A stretch of 64,000 nt of DNA from Blastocatellia bacterium UBA7656 (GCA_002483445.1 DLHY01000030.1:1-64000); one strand, 5' to 3'. Counted from the first letter of the stretch, positions 1 through 8,333 are shown. Program-made: numbers and translations. Notes: generated by a model from the letters alone, not told the origin.

Positions 1-1
1 G

Positions 2-211
2 GGATTGCAACAGGGATTGCAACGAGAGGCGCTGACGATGGTCATGCGCCTGCTCACGCGACAGCTAGGCAAGGTTGACCTTCGAACGCGGCGCAGAATA
101 GAAAAGCTCTCACACACTGAGCTTGAAGACCTGGGCGAAGCGGTGTTTGATTTCAATAAAAAGTCTGACCTCACAAAATGGCTCGACGCTCAGAAACCGC
201 GCAATGAATAG
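2..211 (+). CDS. C-terminal part of a DUF4351 (Rpn-family nuclease/transposase-like) protein
   Basis: The reading frame is open to the left edge of the window, so only the last 70 residues are visible. They start with the glycine/glutamine repeat GLQQGLQREA and continue into a helical segment (MRLLTRQLGKVDLRTRRRIE, then LSHTELEDLGEAVFDF) typical of DUF4351, the small domain that closes many Rpn/PD-(D/E)XK-type recombination-promoting nuclease-like proteins. The catalytic N-terminal part would lie upstream, so activity cannot be judged. There is an in-frame TTG at position 5, but it sits inside the repeat and is not a likely start. Confidence 0.7.
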   Translation, partial: GLQQGLQREALTMVMRLLTRQLGKVDLRTRRRIEKLSHTELEDLGEAVFDFNKKSDLTKWLDAQKPRNE

Positions 212-253
212 CCGTTGCGACTGCGTGCGAAAGGAAAGCTTATGAGGAGGTGA

Positions 254-556
254 ATGAGATCAGGCAGGAATCCGGAGTTGCTCGACGAATATGACTTCAG
301 CAAACTCAAAGGAACGCGAGGCAGGTATGCCGGTCGCCCCATCAGCCATCACTTCACCATAGAAATCACCTGCAAAGAAGATGGTCATTGGCTCGCTTCG
401 ATATCTGCGTTTGGCGTCGAGGCTTTTGGCGGAACTCGCGAGGAAGCGATTTCAAAAGCGCAGGGGCAGGCTTTTCGAGTTCTGGCAGACCGCATAGAGC
501 AGGGCAAAATGGCGCTCGGCGCTTCAACCATTTCTTTTTCCGTCTCGGAGCGATAA
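254..556 (+). CDS. HicB-like antitoxin family protein, solo
   Basis: Protein of 100 residues. Residues 1-30 carry the motif DEYDFSKLKGTRGRYAGR, seen at the N-terminus of many small antitoxin-like proteins. Residues about 34-85 resemble the HicB fold: strand FTIEITCKEDGHWLASI, then GGTREEAISKAQGQAFRVLADRI, the usual strand-strand-helix order. The start is the first ATG after an in-frame stop; AGGAGG at 245-250 lies only 3 nt upstream, a tight spacing. No HicA toxin or other partner is adjacent: the next gene is convergent. It may be an orphan antitoxin, or half of a pair whose other half was lost. The family call rests on pattern similarity only. Confidence 0.6.
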   Translation: MRSGRNPELLDEYDFSKLKGTRGRYAGRPISHHFTIEITCKEDGHWLASISAFGVEAFGGTREEAISKAQGQAFRVLADRIEQGKMALGASTISFSVSER

Positions 557-604
557 CTGAATCTCGAATCCGAATCTGCGCGCGAACCAGATTGAAGGGA
601 TCAC

Positions 605-955
605 TCAGTCGGGCCGGAATGTTTTCAACTCTTCGAGCAGCAAAAAAATTTCAATGGCAATAAGGTCTGTCTTTATCAGGTCGAGCGTGACAGGAGGCGG
701 TTCGATTGCAAACCGTTTGAGCGACCCGGCGTCAAGCGTGATCGAATCATCCACCCTGAAGAGGTCCGTCTCGGCGCGCTCGCCTCTCGATTTCAGCTTT
801 TCGTAAGCTGCCCGTATGCGCTTGAATCCTTCCGGATCGCGTTCGGGCGGATGCTCTCGCACCAGGGCGAAATATGCCTGCTTGATCTCAGCTTCGGTGG
901 CGTTCGACTCGATGCCAAGCGTCTTGTACGGATCGTCTGTGAAGTGCGCGCTCAT
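605..955 (-). CDS. J-domain protein with HPP in place of HPD
   Basis: A 116-residue protein whose first 60 residues form a J-domain (DPYKTLGIESNATEAEIKQA, then FKRIRAAYEKL). The invariant HPD loop of Hsp40 proteins reads HPP (EHPPERDPEGF). In classical DnaJ the Asp is needed to stimulate Hsp70 ATPase, so this protein either acts differently or is matched to a divergent Hsp70. There is no G/F region, zinc finger or substrate-binding domain; the C-terminal half is an unrecognised acidic/hydrophobic tail. Its ATG overlaps the stop of the upstream TPR gene by four bases (ATGA), implying translational coupling in a GrpE-DnaK-TPR-J operon. It is probably the dedicated co-chaperone of the DnaK at 3254-4960. 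Confidence 0.85.
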   Translation of the reverse strand: MSAHFTDDPYKTLGIESNATEAEIKQAYFALVREHPPERDPEGFKRIRAAYEKLKSRGERAETDLFRVDDSITLDAGSLKRFAIEPPPVTLDLIKTDLIAIEIFLLLEELKTFRPD

Positions 956-3234
956 AAATCTTCCATAATCTCGCCGAGCAGATGCCTCAATTCCGGCGGA
1001 AGCGAGTCGAGGTCGGCGGGCAATCTCCCTGCCAGTCCTTTCAACAAGCGATTGATCTCGGATACTCTCCTCAAATCTTCTCTCACATCATTGACCGCTT
1101 CCAGCACGTAAGCAAATTCGCTGCGGCCCGTGGCAAGTCGCTCGGCTTCCTCAAACTCCCGCTCGCCCTCCTCCGATTTCCTCCGCCCCAAAAGCATGAT
1201 CCCTTTGCCCAGATGCGGCTCAGGATGCTCAGGGTCTTTTCGCATGGCCATATCGACGTAACGCTCGGCTTCGCGGCTATGCTCTTCCCCAAAGAGAATC
1301 TTCGATATATTGAGCAGCATCGATATGGGCGCGTCTTCGGATGCCTGCTTGAAATAACCCAGCGCCTTTTTCTCCTCATCGCATTCGAGATAAATCTCGC
1401 CTATGCGAACCAGACTTTCAGGATCGCCCTTTATCTCCAAAGCCTTTTGAAATTCTCTCTCCGCTTCTTTTTTATATCCGTTCTCAAGATAGATGTGGCC
1501 TGCAATGAGCCGCTTGCCCACATCTTCGGGATCAGCCGCCTTCAGCCGCTCGATGACCCTCTTCGCCTCATCCTCTTCATCGCAATCGAAGCGAAGCGTG
1601 GCCAGATGGAAGACAGCCGGGATGAACTCAGGGTCTATGGACAACTGCCGCTCGCATATCTCGATGGCGCGCGCCAGATCGCCTTCTCTTTCGGCGATGG
1701 CGGCTTCGTCTCCGAGCATGGAAAGAAAGATTCGGCGCGCTCCCGGATTCGAAGGATCGATTTCGAAGGCCCGCTCGAAACATTTCCGCGCGGCTCCGCG
1801 CCTTCGCACCATATCCAACGCCATGCCCTTGTGAACGAGCAGGTCTGCCGACTCGCCGTGTTTGCGCTCGATGTATTCCAATTGCCTGAGCGCCTGCTGT
1901 GGGTTATCGAGTTCGAGAAAAATATCGGCGCACTTCCTGCGCAGCTTGACATTGGAAGGGTCGAGTTTGAGGGCCGATTTCAATTCAGCGAGGATTTCAT
2001 GAATGGGCTTGCCCGCTTCGATCATCATATTGACGAGATGATCTTCGAGCCGCGACAGGCGATCCTTCAATTGCTCGTCCGCTTTTCGACCCATGACCTG
2101 TTGCCGCCACACGCGAGCAAGCGCGCGCCAGTAATCGGCTGATTCTTCCTTGCGCCCGAGTTTTTCGCATCCTATCGCGGCGTTCCTCAGCAATCGCTCG
2201 TTGCCCGGTTTGGATTTCAAACACTCTTTCCATAATTCGACCGCCTGTTGCGCGCGGCCCGCGCGCCACGCTCGGTTGGCCTCGACCAAAAGAGCGGCGT
2301 CGAGATTAAACGCTGTCGCCTTGTTTTCAGGAGCCAGTTCGAGCGCGCGCCGCCACGACTCGATTGCAAGCCGGGTGTCGCCTGCGAGGGCAGCGCCTTC
2401 GGCTATGCGATGATAGTAAGCGATGAGGCGCTTGCGCCACGGCAAAGGGATTCCTCGCGCAAGGCTTTCGGCCTGAGAGAGCGACGAATAAGCCTCCTTC
2501 CCTTGACCAGCCTCGAAGTTGATCGCTGCGCCATAAAACAGTTGCGTCGAAAGCCAGACCGCTTCCCATCGGTCGGGGCCGTGGTCGGGCGACTCAACCG
2601 CATTCAATAGCTGGCGCGCCTCTTGAGCATCCCCATCTCCGAGCCTCGCAAGTGAAAGCAGGAGCGAACTGGCGGGACTCGCCTTCTCGTCTTTCAATCG
2701 CTCTCTGACTCTTGCGAAGTTCTCCACCGTCAGATCGCGCACCGATGCAAGCCGTTTCAAATCGTCATCGAGTTTTTCTTCAGGCATATTGTCGAGTCGC
2801 TCTTTCACTGCGCGGGTTTTCCCGGCAGCCAGCAACCCGATAGTCAGGGCGCGTTCGATGATTCTATTTTGCGGACTCAGAGCGTCGGCCTTTTCGAGCA
2901 GATGAAGCGCGCTCTTCGCTTCATCTCTCGCCAGATGACAAAGTCCAAGGGCAGCAAGGCAGCCAGCATCCGAAGGCTGACGCTTCACCGCCTGTTCCAG
3001 ATCGGCGATTCTTTTTTCTGCGTCTTCAATCGACAGGGCGCGCTCGAAGTAAGCGCGGGCCAGGGCCTTCGAGACCCGCTCCCTTTGCGTCGGATCGCGC
3101 TGAAGTTCCGATTCGGCTCGCATAAGCAACCGCACTGCGTCATCGAATCTGCCCGCTGACAGGCTCTCCTCGCCCTGACGCAGTATCTCGCCCGGAGGAA
3201 CAGGGCGCGATTGTTTCGTTTTTTTCTTCTTCAT
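952..3234 (-). CDS. Large TPR-repeat protein of the second chaperone operon
   Basis: About 760 residues composed almost entirely of degenerate tetratricopeptide repeats, for example AKSALHLLEKADALSPQN and EAEREFQKALEIKGDPESLV. No signal peptide or membrane segment is seen, so it is probably a cytoplasmic scaffold. I chose the ATG at 3234 (MKKKKTKQSR), 19 nt after the dnaK-like stop; the frame stays open to a TTG at 3285, inside the upstream gene, which is less likely. It lies between a DnaK-like and a J-domain gene and overlaps the latter by 4 bp. By analogy with TPR co-chaperones it may dock client proteins or the Hsp70 tail, but no specific partner motif was recognised. Confidence 0.85.
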   Translation of the reverse strand: MKKKKTKQSRPVPPGEILRQGEESLSAGRFDDAVRLLMRAESELQRDPTQRERVSKALARAYFERALSIEDAEKRIADLEQAVKRQPSDAGCLAALGLCHLARDEAKSALHLLEKADALSPQNRIIERALTIGLLAAGKTRAVKERLDNMPEEKLDDDLKRLASVRDLTVENFARVRERLKDEKASPASSLLLSLARLGDGDAQEARQLLNAVESPDHGPDRWEAVWLSTQLFYGAAINFEAGQGKEAYSSLSQAESLARGIPLPWRKRLIAYYHRIAEGAALAGDTRLAIESWRRALELAPENKATAFNLDAALLVEANRAWRAGRAQQAVELWKECLKSKPGNERLLRNAAIGCEKLGRKEESADYWRALARVWRQQVMGRKADEQLKDRLSRLEDHLVNMMIEAGKPIHEILAELKSALKLDPSNVKLRRKCADIFLELDNPQQALRQLEYIERKHGESADLLVHKGMALDMVRRRGAARKCFERAFEIDPSNPGARRIFLSMLGDEAAIAEREGDLARAIEICERQLSIDPEFIPAVFHLATLRFDCDEEDEAKRVIERLKAADPEDVGKRLIAGHIYLENGYKKEAEREFQKALEIKGDPESLVRIGEIYLECDEEKKALGYFKQASEDAPISMLLNISKILFGEEHSREAERYVDMAMRKDPEHPEPHLGKGIMLLGRRKSEEGEREFEEAERLATGRSEFAYVLEAVNDVREDLRRVSEINRLLKGLAGRLPADLDSLPPELRHLLGEIMEDL

Positions 3235-3253
3235 GGGTTGAACGGGAAGCGGA

Positions 3254-4960
3254 TCATTTCTCGAAATCGTAAAGGATATCTTCAAGGGCTTCCACCTGTT
3301 TGCGGACGCGATTTTCGGTTCCCCCTTCGTAAGCCTCTTCGAGGGCGTGACGGGCCCTGCGCAATTTCTGCGCGCCTTTTTTCTCTCCGTCCGCGCCGAG
3401 TTGAAGTTCTATCCTCGCCGCGTCTTCGAGCGCGCGGGCCACATCGCGCTCCAGCGCCGGGTCGAAGTGGCGCTTGCGCTCAGGCTCGGAGACTGCGCGC
3501 CTGGCGGCAATGGCGCTGACGGTCATCCGTTCACGCCGCGCCCCCTTGCGGTCTCGCGCCGTCACTTCGACTATTCCATTGATGTTATAGCTGAACTCGA
3601 CTATCACCTCTCTAGGCATGTTCGGGTCTTCGGAAGGCGGAATGTCGGTGAAATTGAACTCGCCCAGCGCGGTGTTCTCGACGCACAACTGGCTTTCGCC
3701 CTGAAAGATTCTGACCTCGACCGTGTCCTGATCGGGAGTGATGGTATAGAACCGCTCGCTTCTCGTCGTCGGGATCGCGGTGTTGCGGCGAATTATGGGG
3801 CGGAAGCGTCCCGCTACGATGTGGCCCATCATCACGTCAGCCACTTCTATTCCGAGGCTGTGCGGGCTGACATCTATGAGCATGGCATCGATTGACTGCC
3901 CATCGATTATGGCCGCTTGCACTGCCGCCCCGAGCGCCACCGCTTCATCGGGATTGACTTCCAGCGAAGGCTCAAGCCCTATCCGCTCGCGTATCAAATC
4001 CCACACTTTCGGTATGCGGGTCGAGCCTCCCACCATAAGCACGCGGCTGATCTGTTGAGGCGCGACGCCTGAATCCAGGATGGCCTTATCGAGGCAATCT
4101 AAGGTCGAGGCGAGCAGGGGATCGATCATGTCTTCAAGTTTTTCGCGACTTATTTCCGCGTCGAGGTTGGCTATCTGTCCGTCGTAGCGCGCGAGGAATT
4201 CTTCGGAGACGCGGGCGTAGGGCGCAGTCGAGAGAGCTATCTTCGCCTGCTCGGCGGCGCGGGAGAGTCTCGCCATAGCCCGCCGGTCTTCCTTGAAATC
4301 GTACTCATACTTCTCGGACAATTCTTCGACGAGATGATCGAGTATAAGCTGATCGAAATCGTCTCCTCCGAGATGCGTGTTGCCGTAGCTTGCTCGCACT
4401 TCGAGGATTTCGCTCTGCTGTTCGATTATAGAGACATCGAAAGTGCCGCCGCCCAGATCGTACACCATCAGGTATTGATCGGATTTTTTTTCAGCGCCGT
4501 AGGCAAGAGCCGCCGCTGTCGGCTCGTTGATTATTCGCGCCACTTCGAGTCCGGCCATCTCTCCCGCCTTTTGAGTGGCGTGTCGCTGATTGTCGCCGAA
4601 ATAGGCCGGGACGGTGATTACCGCGCGCTCGACCTTCTCTCCCGTCACCTCTTCGGCCATCTGTTTCAGGTAGCGAAGTATGAAGGCAGAAATCTCTTCG
4701 GGCAGATAGGAGCGGTCTCCGAGTGTCACTGTCTGATCGCTTCCCATCATCCGCTTTATCGAGCGAACGGTTCTTTCCGGCGCGAGGACGTACTGATTGA
4801 GAGCTTCACGCCCCGTGATTATCCGCCCGTCTTCGGAAAGTCCGACGACAGACGGCACGAGCCCTTCATCCCTTCGGGCCAGCACTTCCGGGCGACCATT
4901 GCGCACAATGGCCACGAGAGAGTTGGTCGTTCCGAGGTCTATTCCTACAGTTTTGCTCAT
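3254..4960 (-). CDS. Divergent short Hsp70 (DnaK/HscC-like) chaperone
   Basis: About 568 residues. The ATPase domain is complete: phosphate-1 loop GIDLGTTNSLVAIV, then VITVPAYFGDNQRHATQKAG, then INEPTAAALAYG, phosphate-2 loop YDLGGGTFDVSII and adenosine motif MVGGSTRIPKV. The beta substrate-binding domain follows (RRNTAIPTTRSERFYTI, then NINGIVEVTARD). The helical lid is short, and the usual acidic EEVD-like tail is absent, making it about 70 residues shorter than the canonical DnaK in this window. The SLGIEV and RRNTAIPTTRSE region recalls the HscC branch. The ATG at 4960 has GGAGGTGA about 10 nt upstream and overlaps the GrpE-like stop (ATGA). It is the core of the second chaperone operon; clients are unknown. 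Confidence 0.93.
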   Translation of the reverse strand: MSKTVGIDLGTTNSLVAIVRNGRPEVLARRDEGLVPSVVGLSEDGRIITGREALNQYVLAPERTVRSIKRMMGSDQTVTLGDRSYLPEEISAFILRYLKQMAEEVTGEKVERAVITVPAYFGDNQRHATQKAGEMAGLEVARIINEPTAAALAYGAEKKSDQYLMVYDLGGGTFDVSIIEQQSEILEVRASYGNTHLGGDDFDQLILDHLVEELSEKYEYDFKEDRRAMARLSRAAEQAKIALSTAPYARVSEEFLARYDGQIANLDAEISREKLEDMIDPLLASTLDCLDKAILDSGVAPQQISRVLMVGGSTRIPKVWDLIRERIGLEPSLEVNPDEAVALGAAVQAAIIDGQSIDAMLIDVSPHSLGIEVADVMMGHIVAGRFRPIIRRNTAIPTTRSERFYTITPDQDTVEVRIFQGESQLCVENTALGEFNFTDIPPSEDPNMPREVIVEFSYNINGIVEVTARDRKGARRERMTVSAIAARRAVSEPERKRHFDPALERDVARALEDAARIELQLGADGEKKGAQKLRRARHALEEAYEGGTENRVRKQVEALEDILYDFEK

Positions 4961-5805
4961 CTGGCCAAAGTCACCTCCGCATATCTCAAAACTCTTCCTT
5001 CCAGAGTATATCCCTTCAACTCGCATCTGAGGATGGCCCCTGTCTGCGCATCGGGGCGATGCTCGACGGCGATCGCGCGATGCAGAGCAGGGTCGAACCG
5101 AACGCCTTCGCATTCGATCACTCTCGCGCCCGCCGTATGCAAAGCCGCTTTCACGCGCTCGAAGAGGAGTCGCTGTCCGTCCATCCACTGACTGATGGCA
5201 TCGAGTGAATCCTGCAAAGACTGACGGAGTCTCCGCGCTTTGGGAAAGAGAAATATGAAGCCATAGGGTCGGGTGTTTTCACGCAATCGGGCCAGCACTT
5301 CTTCGGCAGCCAGAAGCGAGGCTTCCATCGCATCGGCTATGCGAAAGAGTTCCTGGCACAGCGAGGCTTTCGCCTGAAACATCATCTCGGCAGCGCGGTC
5401 GTCGAAGCGCGCCGGGATGAGGGCTACGGTCTCGGTCAGCCGTTGAAGTTCTTTGAGCGTGACTTCGAACAATTCCTGATGGCGATCAGCGACCCGATTC
5501 GTCTTGAAAAGCTCGCGCCCCACGCGACGGACTTCCTGAGAAAGATCGTCGATTGCCTCCTGAATCTCCCGCGAGATATGAAGATCCGCGTCGTCATGGG
5601 CTTCGCCAGTTTCCTCTTCCGATCCTACCTCGGCCTCGCTCAGGGATTCTTCGATCCGGGTCGACGGTTCGAATGCGGGCGAATCCTGTTGCTGAAACCT
5701 GCGCCGGCGAAGTTCTCTGAGCAAACCTTCCATCGTCTCGTCGGATTCTGACTCAGGCTCGACAGCCTCCGGATCATCGCCTGTATGCATAGTCGAATGA
5801 TTCAT
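4957..5805 (-). CDS. GrpE-like nucleotide exchange factor of the second chaperone operon
   Basis: A 282-residue protein. The N-terminal 100 residues are acidic and low-complexity. A long helical region follows (REIQEAIDDLSQEVRRVGRE onward), and the C-terminus matches the GrpE beta domain: FDPALHRAIAV, then LKGYTLEGRVLRYAEVTLAR, equivalent to the family signature around GY-x-L-x-GR-x-LR-x-A-x-V. It is longer than a typical GrpE of about 200 residues. As the first gene of a four-gene operon it should reload the divergent DnaK that overlaps it by 4 bp. No clear Shine-Dalgarno precedes the ATG at 5805; a second ATG lies five codons in. Confidence 0.85.
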   Translation of the reverse strand: MNHSTMHTGDDPEAVEPESESDETMEGLLRELRRRRFQQQDSPAFEPSTRIEESLSEAEVGSEEETGEAHDDADLHISREIQEAIDDLSQEVRRVGRELFKTNRVADRHQELFEVTLKELQRLTETVALIPARFDDRAAEMMFQAKASLCQELFRIADAMEASLLAAEEVLARLRENTRPYGFIFLFPKARRLRQSLQDSLDAISQWMDGQRLLFERVKAALHTAGARVIECEGVRFDPALHRAIAVEHRPDAQTGAILRCELKGYTLEGRVLRYAEVTLAR

Positions 5806-5944
5806 GAACAGTGGAATATAACATGTAGGTCACGAATGGGAAAACGAAGAGAGAGATTTGCAAAGTCCTGGGAGCCAGGCTTCCAGCGTGCATGATCTCA
5901 AATGGAGAGCCTATAGAAAGTCCTAAAGTCTTGACTCCAGATGA

Positions 5945-6591
5945 TGGTCGAAGCGGCCCGTTGAAACTGTGTCGTGGGGAGACACGTATCAGTTCATTCA
6001 AAAATTGAATGCGAAAAATGATGGCTACCTGTATCGTTTGCCGACGGAAGCGGAATGGGAGTATGCGTGCAGAGCAGGCAGCACAGGAGATTATGCTGGA
6101 AACCTTGATGAAATGGGTTGGTACAAAGTCAACTCAGATAGCAAGATTAATCCTGTTGGGCAGAAGAAACCAAATGCCTGGGGCTTGTACGATAAGTGAA
6201 TTAGCAAAAGTCTTTTGAAAAATGATTCTGCGAATGAACAAAGTCGGCCCTTTTTATTGACCTCTTCGCAGAGTATATTCAAATCTCTTTTGGCAACTCA
6301 CTTATGCATGGGAAGGTGTGGGAGTGGTGCCAAGACTGGTACATTGAAAACTATTATGCGCAAAGCCCGATTGTTGATCCACAGGGACCGAGTTGAGGCT
6401 CGAACCGGGTGTTACGCGGCGGCGGGTGGTTCGACGTTGCGCCGCGCTACAGATCGGCGTACCGAGACTGGCGCACGACCGGCCTCCGCATTGTGAGGAC
6501 ATTAAGCCAGACGCTTCTACCCTTTCACCCTTTGTGGTTGGCGCGGCTGCGATGTCGACCAGGCGCAATCCGGCGAAGCCCGTTACTGTAG
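5945..6591 (+). pseudogene. Disrupted formylglycine-generating enzyme (SUMF1/FGE-sulfatase domain) gene
   Basis: Two coding fragments match consecutive parts of the FGE-sulfatase fold. The first, from about 5951 to 6193, reads KRPVETVSWGDTYQFIQKLN, then YRLPTEAEWEYACRAG, then KPNAWGLYD. The second, from 6304, reads MHGKVWEWCQDWYIENYYAQ, then GSNRVLRGGGWFDVAPRYRS, then GLRIVRT. In intact genes YD is followed directly by MHG; here a 108-bp palindromic insertion separates them and brings a stop at 6197-6199. A second lesion is the in-frame TGA at 6394-6396, between GPS and GSNRV. No convincing N-terminal half is seen upstream of 5945. The gene is dead unless an unusual mechanism restores it. Confidence 0.88.
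6195..6302. mobile_element. 108-bp MITE-like palindromic insertion with TA target duplication
   Basis: The ends are imperfect inverted repeats: AGTGAATTAGCAAAAG on the left and the complement of AGTGAGTTGCCAAAAG on the right. The symmetry continues inward, with TTTGAA and TCTGCGAA present in both arms, so roughly 45 bp per arm can pair. It is flanked by TA at 6193-6194 and TA at 6303-6304, while the reconstructed empty site GATATG has a single TA. TA duplication and long inverted ends are the hallmarks of non-autonomous relatives of IS630/Tc1-mariner elements. It has no coding capacity and interrupts the FGE-like gene exactly at a codon boundary. No second copy was noticed in this window. Confidence 0.82.
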
Positions 6592-6631
6592 AATGAGCAA
6601 AACGTTTTAGCGATTCGCGAAAGGTGAAATC

Positions 6632-7483
6632 ATGCGAGTTTTTCTTTTGAGGGGTTTGTTGCTGACGCTTCTATGCGTTGTCCTGATGACCGGATTCACT
6701 CAAATCAGGTCTCGAAATATTATGGCGTTTGAACTGTCTGCCGGAAAAGAAAGCGCACAGTCGTTTCGCCCGGCTTCGGTGGCAAATAATTTCAACAAGA
6801 CCTTCGAAGGCACGCTCGATAACAGAATAAGAATTCGGGTGAACCTCATTCGAAAGGGCAACGATCTTTCGGGAAGCTATTTCTATGAGAAGTACAAAAA
6901 GAATATAGCCCTCTCAGGCGACATAAATGAAAACGGCTATTTCGAGATGGAAGAACGCGATGATAAGAACCAGATTACCGGCGCGTTCCACGGCGCTTTC
7001 ATAAGCGATGAAGCAATCGTCGGGTTCTGGAACAAGGACGATCTGTTCGGCTCTATCCTTCCATTTCAACTCATCGAGTCTGGCAAGCAAGCAGTCGCTC
7101 TCATAACCGACAGGAACCGGCCCGTGAAAATAGAGTGCGAGGTAAAGAATAATAATGGAAGCCTGACCATTCTGCTGATAGGCGATTTGATCGTCGGCTT
7201 AGGGTATCAGAATGTCGGAGGAAACGCTCACACCTGCTCGATGTATGTCGACCGCAGAGAAAAAGGCGTCGTATGGCAAGACCGCGATCAGATGACGAAG
7301 ATAACCTTCACAAAAGAGTACTTCAATGATGACCAGTCCGCCGAGGTGTCGATCAAAAAAAGCCAGCAGGGTTACGATATAACCTTCACCGGCTATCTGA
7401 CATATTTCTGCGGCGTAAGATCGATATTGCCTCCCAAAGTGACTGTCTACAAATCCGGCAAAATCTGGATCGGCAAATCATGA
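6632..7483 (+). CDS. Hypothetical secreted protein
   Basis: A 283-residue protein of unknown function. Residues 1-25 (RVFLLRGLLLTLLCVVLMTG) form a clear signal peptide or anchor. The mature part is rich in beta strands, with repeats of the type LSGSYFYEKYKKNIALSG, FEMEERDDKNQ, FHGAF and AIVGFW, a pattern common in periplasmic beta-rich proteins of unknown role. The C-terminal half contains two cysteines (HTCSMY and TYFCGV) that could form a disulfide. The ATG at 6632 is preceded by a GAAAGG-like site. No operon partner is evident, since the upstream region is the FGE pseudogene. Confidence 0.75.
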   Translation: MRVFLLRGLLLTLLCVVLMTGFTQIRSRNIMAFELSAGKESAQSFRPASVANNFNKTFEGTLDNRIRIRVNLIRKGNDLSGSYFYEKYKKNIALSGDINENGYFEMEERDDKNQITGAFHGAFISDEAIVGFWNKDDLFGSILPFQLIESGKQAVALITDRNRPVKIECEVKNNNGSLTILLIGDLIVGLGYQNVGGNAHTCSMYVDRREKGVVWQDRDQMTKITFTKEYFNDDQSAEVSIKKSQQGYDITFTGYLTYFCGVRSILPPKVTVYKSGKIWIGKS

Positions 7484-7572
7484 TTGAGACAGGGCATATT
7501 CCGTCTTACAGCGGCTTTCGGTTGAATGAACAGGAAAGAGAAAAAGCGATGGGCTTTTCATTTACGCAAAGA

Positions 7573-7612
7573 CTCTTCTCTGCGTAAACTCTGCGTCTCT
7601 GCGCCTCTGCGT
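7573..7612. repeat. CTCTGCG-type short tandem repeat
   Basis: In the 292-bp gap between the secreted protein and the hydrolase, the unit CTCTGCG(T/C) recurs four times with short interruptions. It is preceded by TTTACGCAAAG, which can pair with CTCTGCGTAAA. It belongs to the same class of short iterated units found at several other sites in the window. Apart from this, no gene was seen between 7484 and 7775. Confidence 0.65.
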
Positions 7613-7775
7613 CAGGAACCCCTTTCGCTGTTCATGCTTATGCAATCGCTATAACGCGAGCCGGATGAATCTTCAGCAGCAGAGAACTTCTCTCGACGCC
7701 CTCCGGTTGTGCGCCCGGAAAGCCGACTGATATATTCACTCATTGAGATCAGAAAACAGAATTCAGGTAAACATT

Positions 7776-8333
7776 ATGAGCCACATAAGCAAGCTCTCAC
7801 GCGAACACGCCGCGCTCGTCGTAATCGATATGCAGGAAGCCTTCCGACCAGTCATCCCCGACTTCGGCGAAGTCTCTGCGCGCATCGCAAAAGCCGTTCA
7901 GGGCGCGCGCCTGATGGAAGTCCCGGTCATCGTCACCGAACAGTATCCGAAAGGACTCCGTCACACTGCCGAAGAGATCATCCCGCATCTTCCCAACCAA
8001 TCGAAGGTCATCGAAAAGATGTGCTTCAGTTCATGCGGCGCGGATGATTTTCAATCCGAGTTTATAAGCCGCAACATAAAACAGGCGCTCGTGTGCGGAA
8101 TCGAAGCGCATATCTGCGTCACTCAAACCGTACTCGATCTGCTGGCGCGCGACGTGGAAGTTCATCTTCTGATCGATTGCATAACCTCGCGCAAACGCGA
8201 AAACAAGGAGATAGCTCTCGCGCGTCTCACTCAATCGGGAGCCGTCCCTTCGAATCTTGAGATGGCCCTCTTCGAATTGATGCGCACGGCGGAGTCTCCT
8301 CAGTTCAAGGCCGTGCAGAGCCTGATTAAATGA
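7776..8333 (+). CDS. Isochorismatase-family cysteine hydrolase (YcaC-like)
   Basis: A 185-residue protein of the cysteine hydrolase superfamily. The putative triad is visible: Asp in VVIDMQEAF, Lys in VIEKMCFSS and the nucleophilic Cys in VCGIEAHICVTQTVLDL, of which the second Cys (HICVTQT) is at the catalytic position. The cis-peptide GIEAH segment is also typical. Family members hydrolyse isochorismate, nicotinamide or unknown amides; the YcaC-like subgroup has no firm substrate, so none is assigned. It is cytoplasmic, with no signal peptide. The ATG at 7776 was preferred over an in-frame TTG at 7743. Confidence 0.9.
   Translation: MSHISKLSREHAALVVIDMQEAFRPVIPDFGEVSARIAKAVQGARLMEVPVIVTEQYPKGLRHTAEEIIPHLPNQSKVIEKMCFSSCGADDFQSEFISRNIKQALVCGIEAHICVTQTVLDLLARDVEVHLLIDCITSRKRENKEIALARLTQSGAVPSNLEMALFELMRTAESPQFKAVQSLIK

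Noticed and set aside
982..2142. Plus-strand open frame of 386 codons
   Set aside because: Antisense shadow of the TPR gene; composition and absence of motifs argue against coding.
6394..6396. TGA read as selenocysteine in the FGE-like gene
   Set aside because: The position is not a catalytic Cys in the family, no insertion element is evident, and the gene is already split by the MITE.
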